NCBI RefSeq assembly: GCF_029894425.1
Contig: NZ_JARXYJ010000001.1
Coordinates: 2,418,001-2,482,000, forward strand
Reading direction: 5' to 3'
Origin: Streptomyces sp. SAI-127
GTDB taxonomy: Bacteria; Actinomycetota; Actinomycetes; Streptomycetales; Streptomycetaceae
Length of the DNA stretch: 64,000 bases
Translations under genes and position numbers: made by a program
The notes under the pieces: generated by a model
Seen by the model: only the letters and a program-made list of their open reading frames with translations
What the model was told of the DNA's origin: nothing
Database searches by the model: none
Shown: positions 8,948 through 17,100 of the stretch, piece after piece
Numbering within the stretch: position 1 is the stretch's first letter
How the letters are laid out: each line of letters begins with the position of its first letter

Positions 8948-9739
8948 ATGTTCGGGCTCACTCGTGCGAAGAAGGCCACCGGCGTCGCCCTGGCGACCGC
9001 CGCTGCCGCCGCCACCGCGTTGCTCGGCGCCCCCACCGCCGTCGCCGCTCCCCAGCCCATCGTCGGCGGTACGACGACGACCACGACCTCGTACCCGTTC
9101 ATGATGCAGATCACGGACGCCTCGCAGAACCAGTTCTGCGGCGGCACGCTGGTCTCCGCGACCAAGGTGGTCACCGCGGCCCACTGCATGGTCGGCGAGA
9201 CCACCAGCAGTGTGAGAGTCGTCGGCGGCCGCACCTACCTCAACGGCACCAACGGCACGGTCAGCCGGGTCAGCAAGATCTGGATCAACCCGGACTACAC
9301 GGACGCCACCAACGGTGACGACGTGGCCGTGCTGACGCTGTCGACGTCGATGCCGTACACCACGGCGTCCTACGTCTCCTCGTCCCAGACCAGCGTGTAC
9401 GCGGCCGGCACCACGGCCCGCATCGTCGGCTGGGGCACCACCTCGGAGAGCGGCAGCTCCTCCAACCAGCTGCGGACCGCGACCGTGCCGATCGTGTCCA
9501 ACTCCAGCTGTGCCAGTTCCTACGGCTCCGACTTCGTCGCGAGCGACATGGTTTGCGCCGGATACACATCCGGCGGCGTAGACACCTGCCAGGGCGACAG
9601 CGGCGGTCCCCTGCTCATCGGGGGCGTCCTGGCAGGTATCACTTCCTGGGGAGAGGGGTGCGCGGAGGCCGGCTACCCGGGTGTCTACACCCGGCTGACG
9701 ACCTTCTCCAGCCTCGTGACCGCGCAGGTCAACTCATAG
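8948..9739 (+). CDS. Secreted trypsin-like serine protease precursor
   Basis: This 263-residue S1 (chymotrypsin-fold) protease resembles Streptomyces trypsin. A Sec-type signal peptide occupies residues 1-34 (basic start, Ala-rich core, cleavage region AVAAP), followed by a short propeptide and the mature start IVGG at 38. The catalytic triad is visible: His79 in TAAHC, Asp125 in GDDVAVL, Ser218 in CQGDSGGP. Asp212, six residues before the nucleophile, is the trypsin-type S1 specificity residue, so cleavage after Arg/Lys is expected. Six cysteines fit three disulfides. The ATG at 8948 follows TGAGGAGA. Activation needs removal of the Ala-Pro-Gln-Pro propeptide before IVGG. It acts outside the cell, and a bidirectional hairpin terminates it. 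Confidence 0.95.
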   Translation: MFGLTRAKKATGVALATAAAAATALLGAPTAVAAPQPIVGGTTTTTTSYPFMMQITDASQNQFCGGTLVSATKVVTAAHCMVGETTSSVRVVGGRTYLNGTNGTVSRVSKIWINPDYTDATNGDDVAVLTLSTSMPYTTASYVSSSQTSVYAAGTTARIVGWGTTSESGSSSNQLRTATVPIVSNSSCASSYGSDFVASDMVCAGYTSGGVDTCQGDSGGPLLIGGVLAGITSWGEGCAEAGYPGVYTRLTTFSSLVTAQVNS

Positions 9740-9780
9740 GTCCCCAGAGGTTCTCCTGAGCATCCCTCAGGTGAGAAGCC

Positions 9781-9821
9781 GGGGGCGTTGCGGGCCACCA
9801 CGAGCGGCCCGCAGCGCCCCC
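9781..9821. terminator. Bidirectional hairpin between protease and winged-helix gene
   Basis: The left arm GGGGGCG-tt-GCGGGCC pairs with GGCCCGC-ag-CGCCCCC around a 9-base loop. It lies between two convergent genes (protease ends 9739, winged-helix gene ends 9860) and fits a shared intrinsic-type terminator without a T-tract, as is common in Streptomyces. Confidence 0.75.
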
Positions 9822-9859
9822 TGTCCATGTGTGCGTGCTGCCTCAGTTCGTGGACCGGG

Positions 9860-10966
9860 TCACCTACCTACGACGGTCCCGAACCGGATGTCGTACGGCG
9901 TCCCCGGGTGCAGTGTGCCGAGCAGCCGCTGCCCCTCGGCGGTGACGTCCTCCTGCTGGGCCTTGGTGAGCCGGTCGAAGGGCTCGACGACGAGGGCGTC
10001 CGCGGTGAGCTTCCAGATGCCCGCGAGGAAACCGTCGACGAGGAGCGTGCAGTAGGCCTGGTTGCCCTGCCAGCTGCGGCCCCAGTACTCCTTGGGCACC
10101 ACGCGGGTGCGGTCGGCGTGGGAGAGCAGCAGGTTGTCGAACTCCGGCAGGAAGCGGGGCGGCGCCGGGGTGTCCTCGGCGGGGCGGGACGCGTCGGGGA
10201 GGTCGAAGAGCTCGACGCCGTTCTCGTCGCGGAAGCTTCGCAGCTCGGGGCGGAGCCGCTCGAAGGCGTCGCGCAGGCGGGTGAGTCCGGCCCAGGTCTG
10301 CATGTCCTTGACGGAGGCGGGGCCGAACGCGGCGAGGTAGCGCAGGACGGTGGCGTCGGGGGTGGGGGTCGGCTCGGCGGGGCGGCCGAGCCAGTGCTCG
10401 GCCGTGGTGAGCGCGACCTGGCCGCTCCTGCCCCACAGCCCGCGCGGGGTGACCTGGACGAGGGGGAGCTTGCAGCGGGCGGCGATGGCGAGGGCCTGCG
10501 GGTCGGCGTCCGGCCACTCGGCGAGGAGTGCCTCGCGCAACTGCTTCATGGTGCGCGGCTCTGCCTCGACGAGTTCCCGGGCGAGGACGGCGAGGCGGTC
10601 GAGGTCGACGCCCTGAAGCCCCTTGCGGAAGTTGATGAGTTCGCGGTCGCGGGCGGGCTGCACCAGGGGCCGCAGGGTGAGGCAGTCCTCGGCGGTGTGG
10701 GTGTGGATGGTCGAGCGCATGGTGACGATCCGGACGACCTCGCGGTCGGCCATCAGCTCCGACAGCTCCTCGGGGGCGAAACCGTCGAGGCGGGCGGCGA
10801 GCGCGCAGTACGGCGGCTTGACGTTCTGGGCCTGGAGGCCGAGCAGATGTCCGACGGCGGCCTTCGCGGACAGGCCGGACCGGCGCAGGAGCAGCTGCCG
10901 GTCGAGGGTCGCGCGATTGAGGGCGCGGGGGCTGAGCACGGGGGCCGACGCGGTCGTCTTGGTCAT
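9860..10966 (-). CDS. Winged-helix (HTH_42) AlkZ/YcaQ-superfamily DNA glycosylase-like protein
   Basis: The protein has about 368 residues and matches the HTH_42 superfamily, which includes the DNA glycosylases AlkZ (azinomycin resistance) and AlkX/YcaQ (interstrand cross-link repair). The N-terminal LLGLQAQNVKPPY carries a Q-x-Q pair at the position of the catalytic QxQ/QxD motif of these enzymes. Later segments (WGRSGQVALTTAEHWLG, FLPEFDNLLLSHADRTRV) are typical of the family's winged-helix core and C-terminal barrel. Established members excise alkylated bases. Whether this one is a repair enzyme or only a DNA-binding relative cannot be decided from sequence. The ATG at 10966 is used; a GTG three codons upstream is equally possible, and neither has a good ribosome site. 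A strong palindrome lies directly upstream. Confidence 0.82.
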   Translation of the reverse strand: MTKTTASAPVLSPRALNRATLDRQLLLRRSGLSAKAAVGHLLGLQAQNVKPPYCALAARLDGFAPEELSELMADREVVRIVTMRSTIHTHTAEDCLTLRPLVQPARDRELINFRKGLQGVDLDRLAVLARELVEAEPRTMKQLREALLAEWPDADPQALAIAARCKLPLVQVTPRGLWGRSGQVALTTAEHWLGRPAEPTPTPDATVLRYLAAFGPASVKDMQTWAGLTRLRDAFERLRPELRSFRDENGVELFDLPDASRPAEDTPAPPRFLPEFDNLLLSHADRTRVVPKEYWGRSWQGNQAYCTLLVDGFLAGIWKLTADALVVEPFDRLTKAQQEDVTAEGQRLLGTLHPGTPYDIRFGTVVGR

Positions 10967-10986
10967 ACGGGACACGCTAGAGGTGC

Positions 10987-11009
10987 TTGCGGACAGTTTC
11001 TGTCCGCAA
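10987..11009. promoter_or_regulatory. Perfect palindromic operator upstream of the AlkZ-like gene
   Basis: Arms TTGCGGACAG and CTGTCCGCAA (10 of 10 paired) flank a 3-base ttt centre. The site ends 21 bases before the ATG of the minus-strand winged-helix gene, overlapping the expected promoter. Half-sites of the GCGGACA/TGTCCGC type are typical of TetR-family operators, but no TetR gene is adjacent. Confidence 0.7.
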
Positions 11010-11119
11010 CTCTCACCGAGAATCAGTGACGCCTCGCCCCTACGATGTCATTTGCCCCGTATACCCTGCTCCGTGATCACGCCGACATCGGCTCGACCCG
11101 AGAGCGAGAGGCAGCCACG

Positions 11120-12292
11120 ATGTCCGAGCGACGCGCCCGCCCCGCCGCGAAGAGCTCCGCCGGCAAGGGTTCCAGGAAGTCCGCCTGGCGCCGTGCCCTG
11201 ACCCCGCCTTCCGCCCCGCCTCAGGATCCGGCGCCAGGCGCTGAACCGCCCGCCCCCGAGACGGCCGAGCCGCCGAGCATCGTCCAGGCGGCTCTCTACC
11301 GCGACGGCGTGCGCGTCTCCTCCCCCGCGACGCTCGCGGACACCTTCCGCGAACTGCGCGAACAGCCGTCCGGAATGGCCTGGATCGGCCTGGCCCGCCC
11401 CACGGAGAGCGAACTCCTGTCCCTGGCCGCGGAGTTCGACCTGCATCCACTGTCCGTCGAGGACGCGATGGAGGCCCATCAGCGCCCGAAGCTGGAGCGC
11501 TACGGCGACACGCTCTTCGTGGTGCTCCGCGCGGCCCGCTATCTGGACGCCCCCGAGGAGGTCGACTTCGGCGAGCTGCACGTGTTCGTGGGCCCGGACT
11601 TCGTGATCACGGTCCGGCACGGTGCGGCCCCCGACCTCTCGGCGGTCCGCCACCGCATGGAGAAGACACCGGAGCTGCTGAGTCTGGGCCCCGAGGCCGT
11701 CCTCTACGCCATCCTGGACGCGGTGGTCGACGGCTACGCGCCGGTCGTCTCGGGCGTCCAGAACGACATCGACGAGATCGAGACGGAGGTCTTCCGCGGC
11801 GACCCGGAGGTCTCCCGCCGTATCTACGAACTCTCCCGCGAAATGGTCGAGTTCCAGCGCGCCACCCGCCCCCTGGTCGGCATGCTGCACGCCTTGATGG
11901 CCGGCTTCGCGAAGTACGGCACGGACGAGGAACTGCAACGCTATCTGCGGGACGTCGCCGACCACGTCACCCACACCAGCGAACGCGTCGACGGCTTCCG
12001 CCAGGCCCTCACCGACATCCTCACGGTCAACGCGACCCTCGTCACCCAGCAGCAGAACGCGGAGATGCGGGCGCTGGCGGAGGCGGGCTTCGAACAGAAC
12101 GAGGAGATCAAGAAGATCTCGGCTTGGGCGGCGATTCTGTTCGCTCCGACGCTGGTCGGGACGATCTACGGGATGAACTTCGACTCCATGCCTGAGCTGA
12201 GCTGGCGCTTCGGATACCCCTTCGCGATCGGCCTAATGGGGGTGGTTTGCGTCAGTTTGTACGTTATTTTCAAGCGACGGGACTGGCTCTGA
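11120..12292 (+). CDS. corA: CorA-family magnesium/cobalt channel
   Basis: This 390-residue protein is a divalent-metal channel of the CorA/MIT family in the cytoplasmic membrane. After a basic, proline-rich N-terminal extension (to about residue 55) comes the cytoplasmic alpha/beta domain (SVEDAMEAHQRPKLERYGDT is the family's conserved segment), then the long stalk helices (VQNDIDEIETEVFRGDPEVS onwards), and two membrane helices around the signature YGMNFDSMPE. The C-terminus is basic (IFKRRDWL). The ATG at 11120 follows GAGAGGCAGCC; an upstream in-frame ATG at 11045 would add 25 residues without a ribosome site. The last 183 bp are duplicated almost exactly at 24356-24538, so the present 3' end may have been supplied by an inserted element. 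Confidence 0.93.
   Translation: MSERRARPAAKSSAGKGSRKSAWRRALTPPSAPPQDPAPGAEPPAPETAEPPSIVQAALYRDGVRVSSPATLADTFRELREQPSGMAWIGLARPTESELLSLAAEFDLHPLSVEDAMEAHQRPKLERYGDTLFVVLRAARYLDAPEEVDFGELHVFVGPDFVITVRHGAAPDLSAVRHRMEKTPELLSLGPEAVLYAILDAVVDGYAPVVSGVQNDIDEIETEVFRGDPEVSRRIYELSREMVEFQRATRPLVGMLHALMAGFAKYGTDEELQRYLRDVADHVTHTSERVDGFRQALTDILTVNATLVTQQQNAEMRALAEAGFEQNEEIKKISAWAAILFAPTLVGTIYGMNFDSMPELSWRFGYPFAIGLMGVVCVSLYVIFKRRDWL
12108..12290 (+). repeat. Left copy of 183-bp direct repeat (corA 3' end; putative attL core)
   Basis: This copy matches 24356-24538 base for base except at two places (CCTAATGGG versus CCTGATGGG; GCGTCAGT versus GCGTTAGT). Identity begins mid-codon in the last part of corA and stops at the first base of the stop codon (TGA here, TAG in the other copy), so both encode the same last 60 or so residues of CorA. 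The arrangement is that of an element inserted at the 3' end of a gene, with the gene end regenerated. Confidence 0.85.
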
Positions 12293-12694
12293 ACTCGTCG
12301 CACCACGATCAGTCACTCTTCACTCTTTACCCTCGCATCATTCACGGTTCGCCCCAGAACCGGCCGTGGGGAGTCTCTGGGGAGAAGTGATGCGGTTGAT
12401 CTCGTCTCCCTGCTCCTACTAGTTCTCTGACCTGGGGTTTTGATACCCGTCGGGCGCTGGGGAGTATCTGGGGAGAATCGGCTGACTTGCACCGCGCCTA
12501 CCGGCATGGCATCGGGCCGCGGTAGGCGCCCGCCTTGCGACTTCCCCATAGCGGGACAGCGTCGGGAGGTATCGCAGACAGTGACATCAGTGCGAGGTGG
12601 ATCAGGGACTTCTAGTGGACGGCGCGATGGCACCAGCGGCGCAGGAGCGTACGGTCGTGGCCGGCGGCGAGCCGGCCGGCGCCAGTGGTGTCGC
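12293..12694. other. Gene-free left end of the island
   Basis: No coding sequence is supported in the 402 bases after the corA stop. The A/T content is higher than in the flanking genes, and the stretch holds the paired 20-bp direct repeats described separately. It may be the attachment-site arm region of a lost integrase. Confidence 0.4.
12367..12477 (+). repeat. Paired 20-bp direct repeats near the island's left end
   Basis: TGGGGAGTCTCTGGGGAGAA at 12367-12386 and TGGGGAGTATCTGGGGAGAA at 12458-12477 differ by one base and are 91 bp apart. Each is itself a double TGGGGAG. A related 12-mer, TGGGGAGAATCG, occurs at 12469-12480 and again at 24237-24248, near the right end. Repeats of this kind beside an attachment core suit arm-type sites of a tyrosine integrase; that is inference. 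Confidence 0.5.
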
Positions 12695-13010
12695 GATCGC
12701 CGCACTCGGCTTCTCTTGTGCGAACTGCTCGGCCGCCCTGAACCTGATCCCCTCGCGGACTTGCCGGCGCTCGTCTGACAGACCGCCTCCCTGCGCATCC
12801 TCATAACAGACGGCGTACCGCGGCGCCGACTGAGCGAACTTCGGGACTGGTCGGAACCACCGCTGCCTGTCGCCAGGGACAACGACCAGGCACGGCTGGA
12901 ATCCCGTGTGCTGCATGCCCTCGGCGAGGGACAAGGCCGCCCCCCTTTGGGCATCAGTGAAGTCCGCAATTGGACCCACGCCTGCTCGCACTGCCTGGAG
13001 GCGGGAGCAC
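12695..13010 (+). pseudogene. Decayed coding fragment, unidentified
   Basis: One plus-strand frame reads like protein through RTRLLLCELLGRPEPDPLAD and LPALV, hits a TGA at 12776-12778, then continues without interruption as QTASLRILITDGVPRRRLSE, LRDWSEPPLPVARDNDQARL and ESRVLHALGEGQGRPPLGIS. Codon third positions are mainly G/C in this frame. There is no start codon or ribosome site at the left end. The opposite strand also has an open frame over most of this stretch, so the strand is not certain. I do not recognise the family. It most likely remains from a gene of the island. Confidence 0.3.
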
Positions 13011-13077
13011 CAGCCGCAGCCAGGTCACCGTGGGATGGGACCGGGCCGGTTCCCCTCTGGGAAGCCGCACGTCATGG

Positions 13078-13599
13078 TCACTCCCGCCCGCCGATCAGCT
13101 CGGCCAGGGCCTGCGCACTCACCGAACCCGGATCCACCCGCGTCGCCCCCGCCACCGGACGATCGGCAACGACCGCGAAGCGGACGCCCCGCGGATGTCC
13201 GGCGGCGAGCGTGGTCGCCACGGCCGCGCGCGCCCCGGCCCCGGTGAAGACGATCGTCGAACAGCGCAGTTGCACCAGGGTGTTGACGTAGGTCGCGCCG
13301 TCCGCTTCGTCCGGGAGACGGTAGCGCTGCACGACCACGCTCGACGTACCGCCCGCGGCCAACTGTCGCATCGCCGCCCACGTCCTCGCGACGCCCGGAT
13401 CCGAGTCGGTGGACGTCAACAGACAAGCCCGGGTGGCGGTGTCGACATGGGAGACCGGCCGAGGTGGGCGGGCAGCCGCGGGGTCGGAGCCGAACAGCCA
13501 CACCAGAACCCCGATCACACCCGCCACAGCGGCGGCAGCAGCACCGAGCAAGGTCCACAGCCGAGTCCGGGAGAGATGAGGTGCGGTCGTCGCGGTCAC
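13078..13599 (-). CDS. Membrane-anchored BMP-like (periplasmic-binding-fold) protein
   Basis: The protein has 173 residues. A short basic start is followed by one membrane helix (LWTLLGAAAAAVAGVIGVLV at about 14-33). The extracellular part resembles half of a BMP-type substrate-binding protein: ACLLTSTDSDPGVARTWAAM, then VQRYRLPDEADGATYVNTLV, LRCSTIVFTG and VRFAVVADRPV. At about 130 residues outside the membrane it is too short for a two-lobed binding protein. The GTG at 13599 follows GAGGAAA; frames further upstream run inside the immunity gene. It lies 29 bases downstream of the immunity gene on the same strand, so rhs, immunity gene and this gene may be one transcript. Two cysteines could form a disulfide. 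Its role is unknown; a sensor or accessory immunity factor is conceivable. Confidence 0.65.
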   Translation of the reverse strand: MTATTAPHLSRTRLWTLLGAAAAAVAGVIGVLVWLFGSDPAAARPPRPVSHVDTATRACLLTSTDSDPGVARTWAAMRQLAAGGTSSVVVQRYRLPDEADGATYVNTLVQLRCSTIVFTGAGARAAVATTLAAGHPRGVRFAVVADRPVAGATRVDPGSVSAQALAELIGGRE

Positions 13600-13628
13600 G
13601 TGTTTCCTCTGCTCCACGAGTGCCGAGT

Positions 13629-14150
13629 TCAGTTCAGGGATTCGAAGAACGGGCGGTCGGGCGCGTGGTTGCGGGACCACACCGTCACGTCCTCGCCCCT
13701 GAGGTAGGCGAGCAACCACTCGCCGAACGTCATCTCGTGCAGAGTCCAGGCCGGGCTGTCGAGCTCCACCACCACGACCCGCCAAGGCGACGAGGGGGTG
13801 TCCGGAACGCGCAGGAAAACCCACTCCCCCGTCTTGGCCGAGGCCACCGGCATCAGCTCACCGGGGTTAGCCCCTGCCGGACTCGGCAGGTACTCCACCA
13901 TGTCTTCCTCACGGAAGAGTTCGAGATCTCCCCTGATCGATTCTCCGAGGTTGTGCAGAAGGTGACCGGCGGGATGCTCCAGATAGAGCTGACCGTTGAT
14001 TTCGACCGACCCGTAGGCATCCACGACCTCACGAAAGTCCGCCGGGAACTCGATGCCGAATTCCCGCTCCACTTCGATCCACGGCGCCGGGTCCGTCCAA
14101 TTGAATCCGGGCCGGCCCAACAAAGCTCGGATCTCCGCAATCACCGTCAT
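13629..14150 (-). CDS. SUKH (SMI1/KNR4) family immunity protein
   Basis: This 173-residue cytoplasmic protein has the SMI1/KNR4 signature: WIEVEREFGIEFPADFREVV followed by DAYGSVEINGQLYLEHP. That matches the conserved W-x-x-x-E-x-x-(F/L)-G-x-x-(F/L)-P-x-D-(Y/F) core of the SUKH superfamily. SUKH proteins are established immunity partners of secreted polymorphic toxins, most often nucleases. The gene starts 13 bases after the stop of the Rhs gene, on the same strand, and GAGG precedes the ATG at 14150. That is the standard place for a cognate immunity gene. It is expected to bind and block the C-terminal nuclease domain of the upstream protein. No signal peptide is present. The pairing is inferred from order and family. 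Confidence 0.88.
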   Translation of the reverse strand: MTVIAEIRALLGRPGFNWTDPAPWIEVEREFGIEFPADFREVVDAYGSVEINGQLYLEHPAGHLLHNLGESIRGDLELFREEDMVEYLPSPAGANPGELMPVASAKTGEWVFLRVPDTPSSPWRVVVVELDSPAWTLHEMTFGEWLLAYLRGEDVTVWSRNHAPDRPFFESLN

Positions 14151-14163
14151 TACATGACCTCTT

Positions 14164-17100
14164 CTAGCATGTCGAGCCGACTCCGGTTCTGGAGTTGATC
14201 ACAGTGCACGCATAAGTGTCCGTGATCCTGCCTTGGGGCCCGTACACGGCCATTCCCACCTGGACGGTCGTCGGAACGGCAGAGTGCGTGTCTCCGTATA
14301 CGGGAACGACCGACATGAACAGGCTGTTGTTACCGTTCAGGGCCTTCCAGCCGAAGGCTTCCACCTTGCTCGCCATCCGGGCGTTCGCCCGGGCGTTCAA
14401 CGCGACCAGGTTACGGACATCCTGACCGGTACCCTTGCCCCAATAACCTATCAGGTGACCGGCTTGCGGCCTTCCGCCGCCTGCCTTGATCTCCCCCATT
14501 CCGTCCGGCTCGACGGACGGTTCGCATTCGGGGCACTTCGGCAGACCGCCCGCTCCGGTACGCGACCTGCGATCGCTCTTGGTGAGGAATGCGATGGCGC
14601 CGGTCGCCCTGCATCCCTTGTTGCCCTGGTGGTCCGTGTATTCCTCCAGACCGCCGTAGATGCGCCCGCCGTCGATCAGGGGCGTGGCATCGCAGGAGTT
14701 CTTGCGCCCGTCGTCATCGTCGCCTCCGGTGCAGCCGCCGGTGACCACGCACACAGCGGCGGTGGTAAGCCCTGCCGCGACTGCCGAGACCGCGTTGCGG
14801 ACCGAATTGCCGATGTTGATACGGACCGTGGGTGGTTGTGCCGCGGACGAGATCGAGTGCACCTTCAGATGCGCCTTGCCGATCGACGCCGTGATCTTGA
14901 TGGCGTGGGCGCGGATCGCCGCGCGGCGAGCGGCCTCCGCGGCGGCGGCCGCAGCTGCGGCTGCCCGGGCGGCGGCCGCGGCCTCGGCCGCGCTGACACC
15001 GGTGCCGCCGCCTCCGCCGCAGTAACCGCAGTAGCCGCTGCCGCCGCCCCCACCTCCGCCACCGCCACCGCCCCCGCCCCCGGAGGACCGGCTGCCACTG
15101 CTGGTGCGGGTGCGGTTGTAGTGCTGCTGACAGGACATCGACCAGACCTCGGCGCACATGCCGTAGCTGCTCGTCGCGGCGCTGGAGTGGCTCGCGGCGG
15201 ACGAGGAGGCGTGGCTGTGGGACGAGGAACTGGACGAACCCCAGGAGGACAGCGAACTCAAGCCGTCGGAGATGCTCTGGGACAGCGCCGAGCAGTACTT
15301 GATGCAGGTGCCGATCAGAGCCGAGCCCAGCAGATAGGCCCCGTAGCCCTCGCCGATGCAGAGGTCCTCCAGGCAGTGCCCGCTCGGATCCGTCCCGGTC
15401 AGGGGCTCGTCGTTCGCGTACGCGTAGTCATTCGCGTTGACACTCTGCCCCACCGCCGAGTTGTCGACCGTGTCCGCGGAGTCGAAGCTCCCGGTCCCCG
15501 GCGCGTACCAGCGAGCGTGCATGTTCACGTCGCCGGTGCTCGCGTCCGTGAACTCGCTCTGGTAGCCGACGCTCCCGGTGAGCGTGGTGGAGAGAGTCGT
15601 GCCCCAGGGGTCGTAGCTCGCGGAACCGGTCAGCGCGGTGCCGGTGGCGGTGAACTGGCCGATGAGGTCGTCGTGCAGGTCGGTCAGGGCCAGGGTGGCC
15701 CCGCTCGCCGAGGACTCGCCGGTGAGGGCGCCGGAGGGGTCCCGGCTGTAGGCCGTGGTGCCGTCGGAAGCGAGGAGGTTGGCGGTGCCCGAGTAGGAGA
15801 GGTGCGCCGAGCCGACCGTGACGGCGCGGCCCAGCGCGTCGTAGGTGTAGGACATGGATCCGGCGGTGACCTGCTGGCCGTAGGCGTCGAAGGTGTACGC
15901 CGTCGAGTCCCTCGACGCGAGCGTGCCCCGGGCCGTGTAGGCGTAGGTGTGCGTCCCGTCCGAAGTCAGCTGGTCGCGCGCGTTGTAGGCGTACGTCGTC
16001 GAACCCGCCGTCAGCCGGTTGCCGTCGGCGTCGTAGGTGTAGCCGGTGGTCGTGGAGCCGGTGGTCCAGGAGGTGAGGCGGTTCGCGTAGTCGTAGGCGT
16101 ACGTGTTGGTGGAGGCGCCCTGTACTCCGGTCGTGGTCTTGCCGGTGAGGTTGCTGTTGTCGTCCCAGTCGTAGGCGACCGAGGCGACGGTGGCGCCGGA
16201 GGCGGTGGCGAGCGTGTCGGTCTTCTCGCGGTGCAGGGCGTCGTAGCCGAAGGTGCGTACGTCGCCCGAGCCGCCGTAGGTGACCGTCCTGGGCTGGGAC
16301 AGGCTGTTGTAGCCGTACGTCAGTGTCGTGCCGGTCGCCGCGTCCGTGTCTGTGCTGAGCCGGCCGTCGCTGTCGTAGGCGTAGGTGCTGGTGCCGGAGG
16401 CGTCGGTGCGGGTGAGCGGGGACTCGTCGGCGTTGTAGGTGAAGGACGAGCTGCCGGCCTGGCCCGAGGTGCTCAGGATGTCGCCGAGGGAGTTGGTGTC
16501 GTAGTACTCCCAGGTGTCGCCGACCGCCGACGCCACCAGGTCCCCGGTGAGGGAGTACTGGAAGGTGCGGGTGGCGCTGGGGGCGTCGGCTCCCGTGGCG
16601 CTCTGTCCGGTGAGGTCGTCGAGGGCGTCGTAGGTGTTGGTCGTCGTGACGCCGCCGGGGTCGGTCTGCGTCACGAGGCGTCCGCGCTCGTCGTAGGTGT
16701 AGCCGGTGGTCCGGTCGGCGGTGGAGGTGTAGCCGGAGACGGCCGGGACCTCCTTGCTCGCGGGCAGACCGAGCGCGTTGTAGGTGTGGTAGGTGGTGTC
16801 GCCGTTACCGTCGGTGTAGGCGGTCCGGTGTCCGGCTGCGTCGTAGCCGTACCGGGTGGTGATGGAGGCGTTGTCGCTGACCGGCTCGGTCTGCTGGGTG
16901 AGGTCGCCGAGGGCGTCGTACGCGTAACTCGTCGTGTGGTGGCGGGCGTCGGTGACGGTCTTCAGTAGACCGTTGTCCGTGTACGTCGCCGACGTCGACG
17001 TCAGCACGGTGCCGGCGGAGTCCAGGTTCGCGGTTGCGGTCCGGCGGCCGGCCGCGTCGTATCCGGCCGTCTGCGCGGTCTGGTCCGGCAGGAGCGTCTT

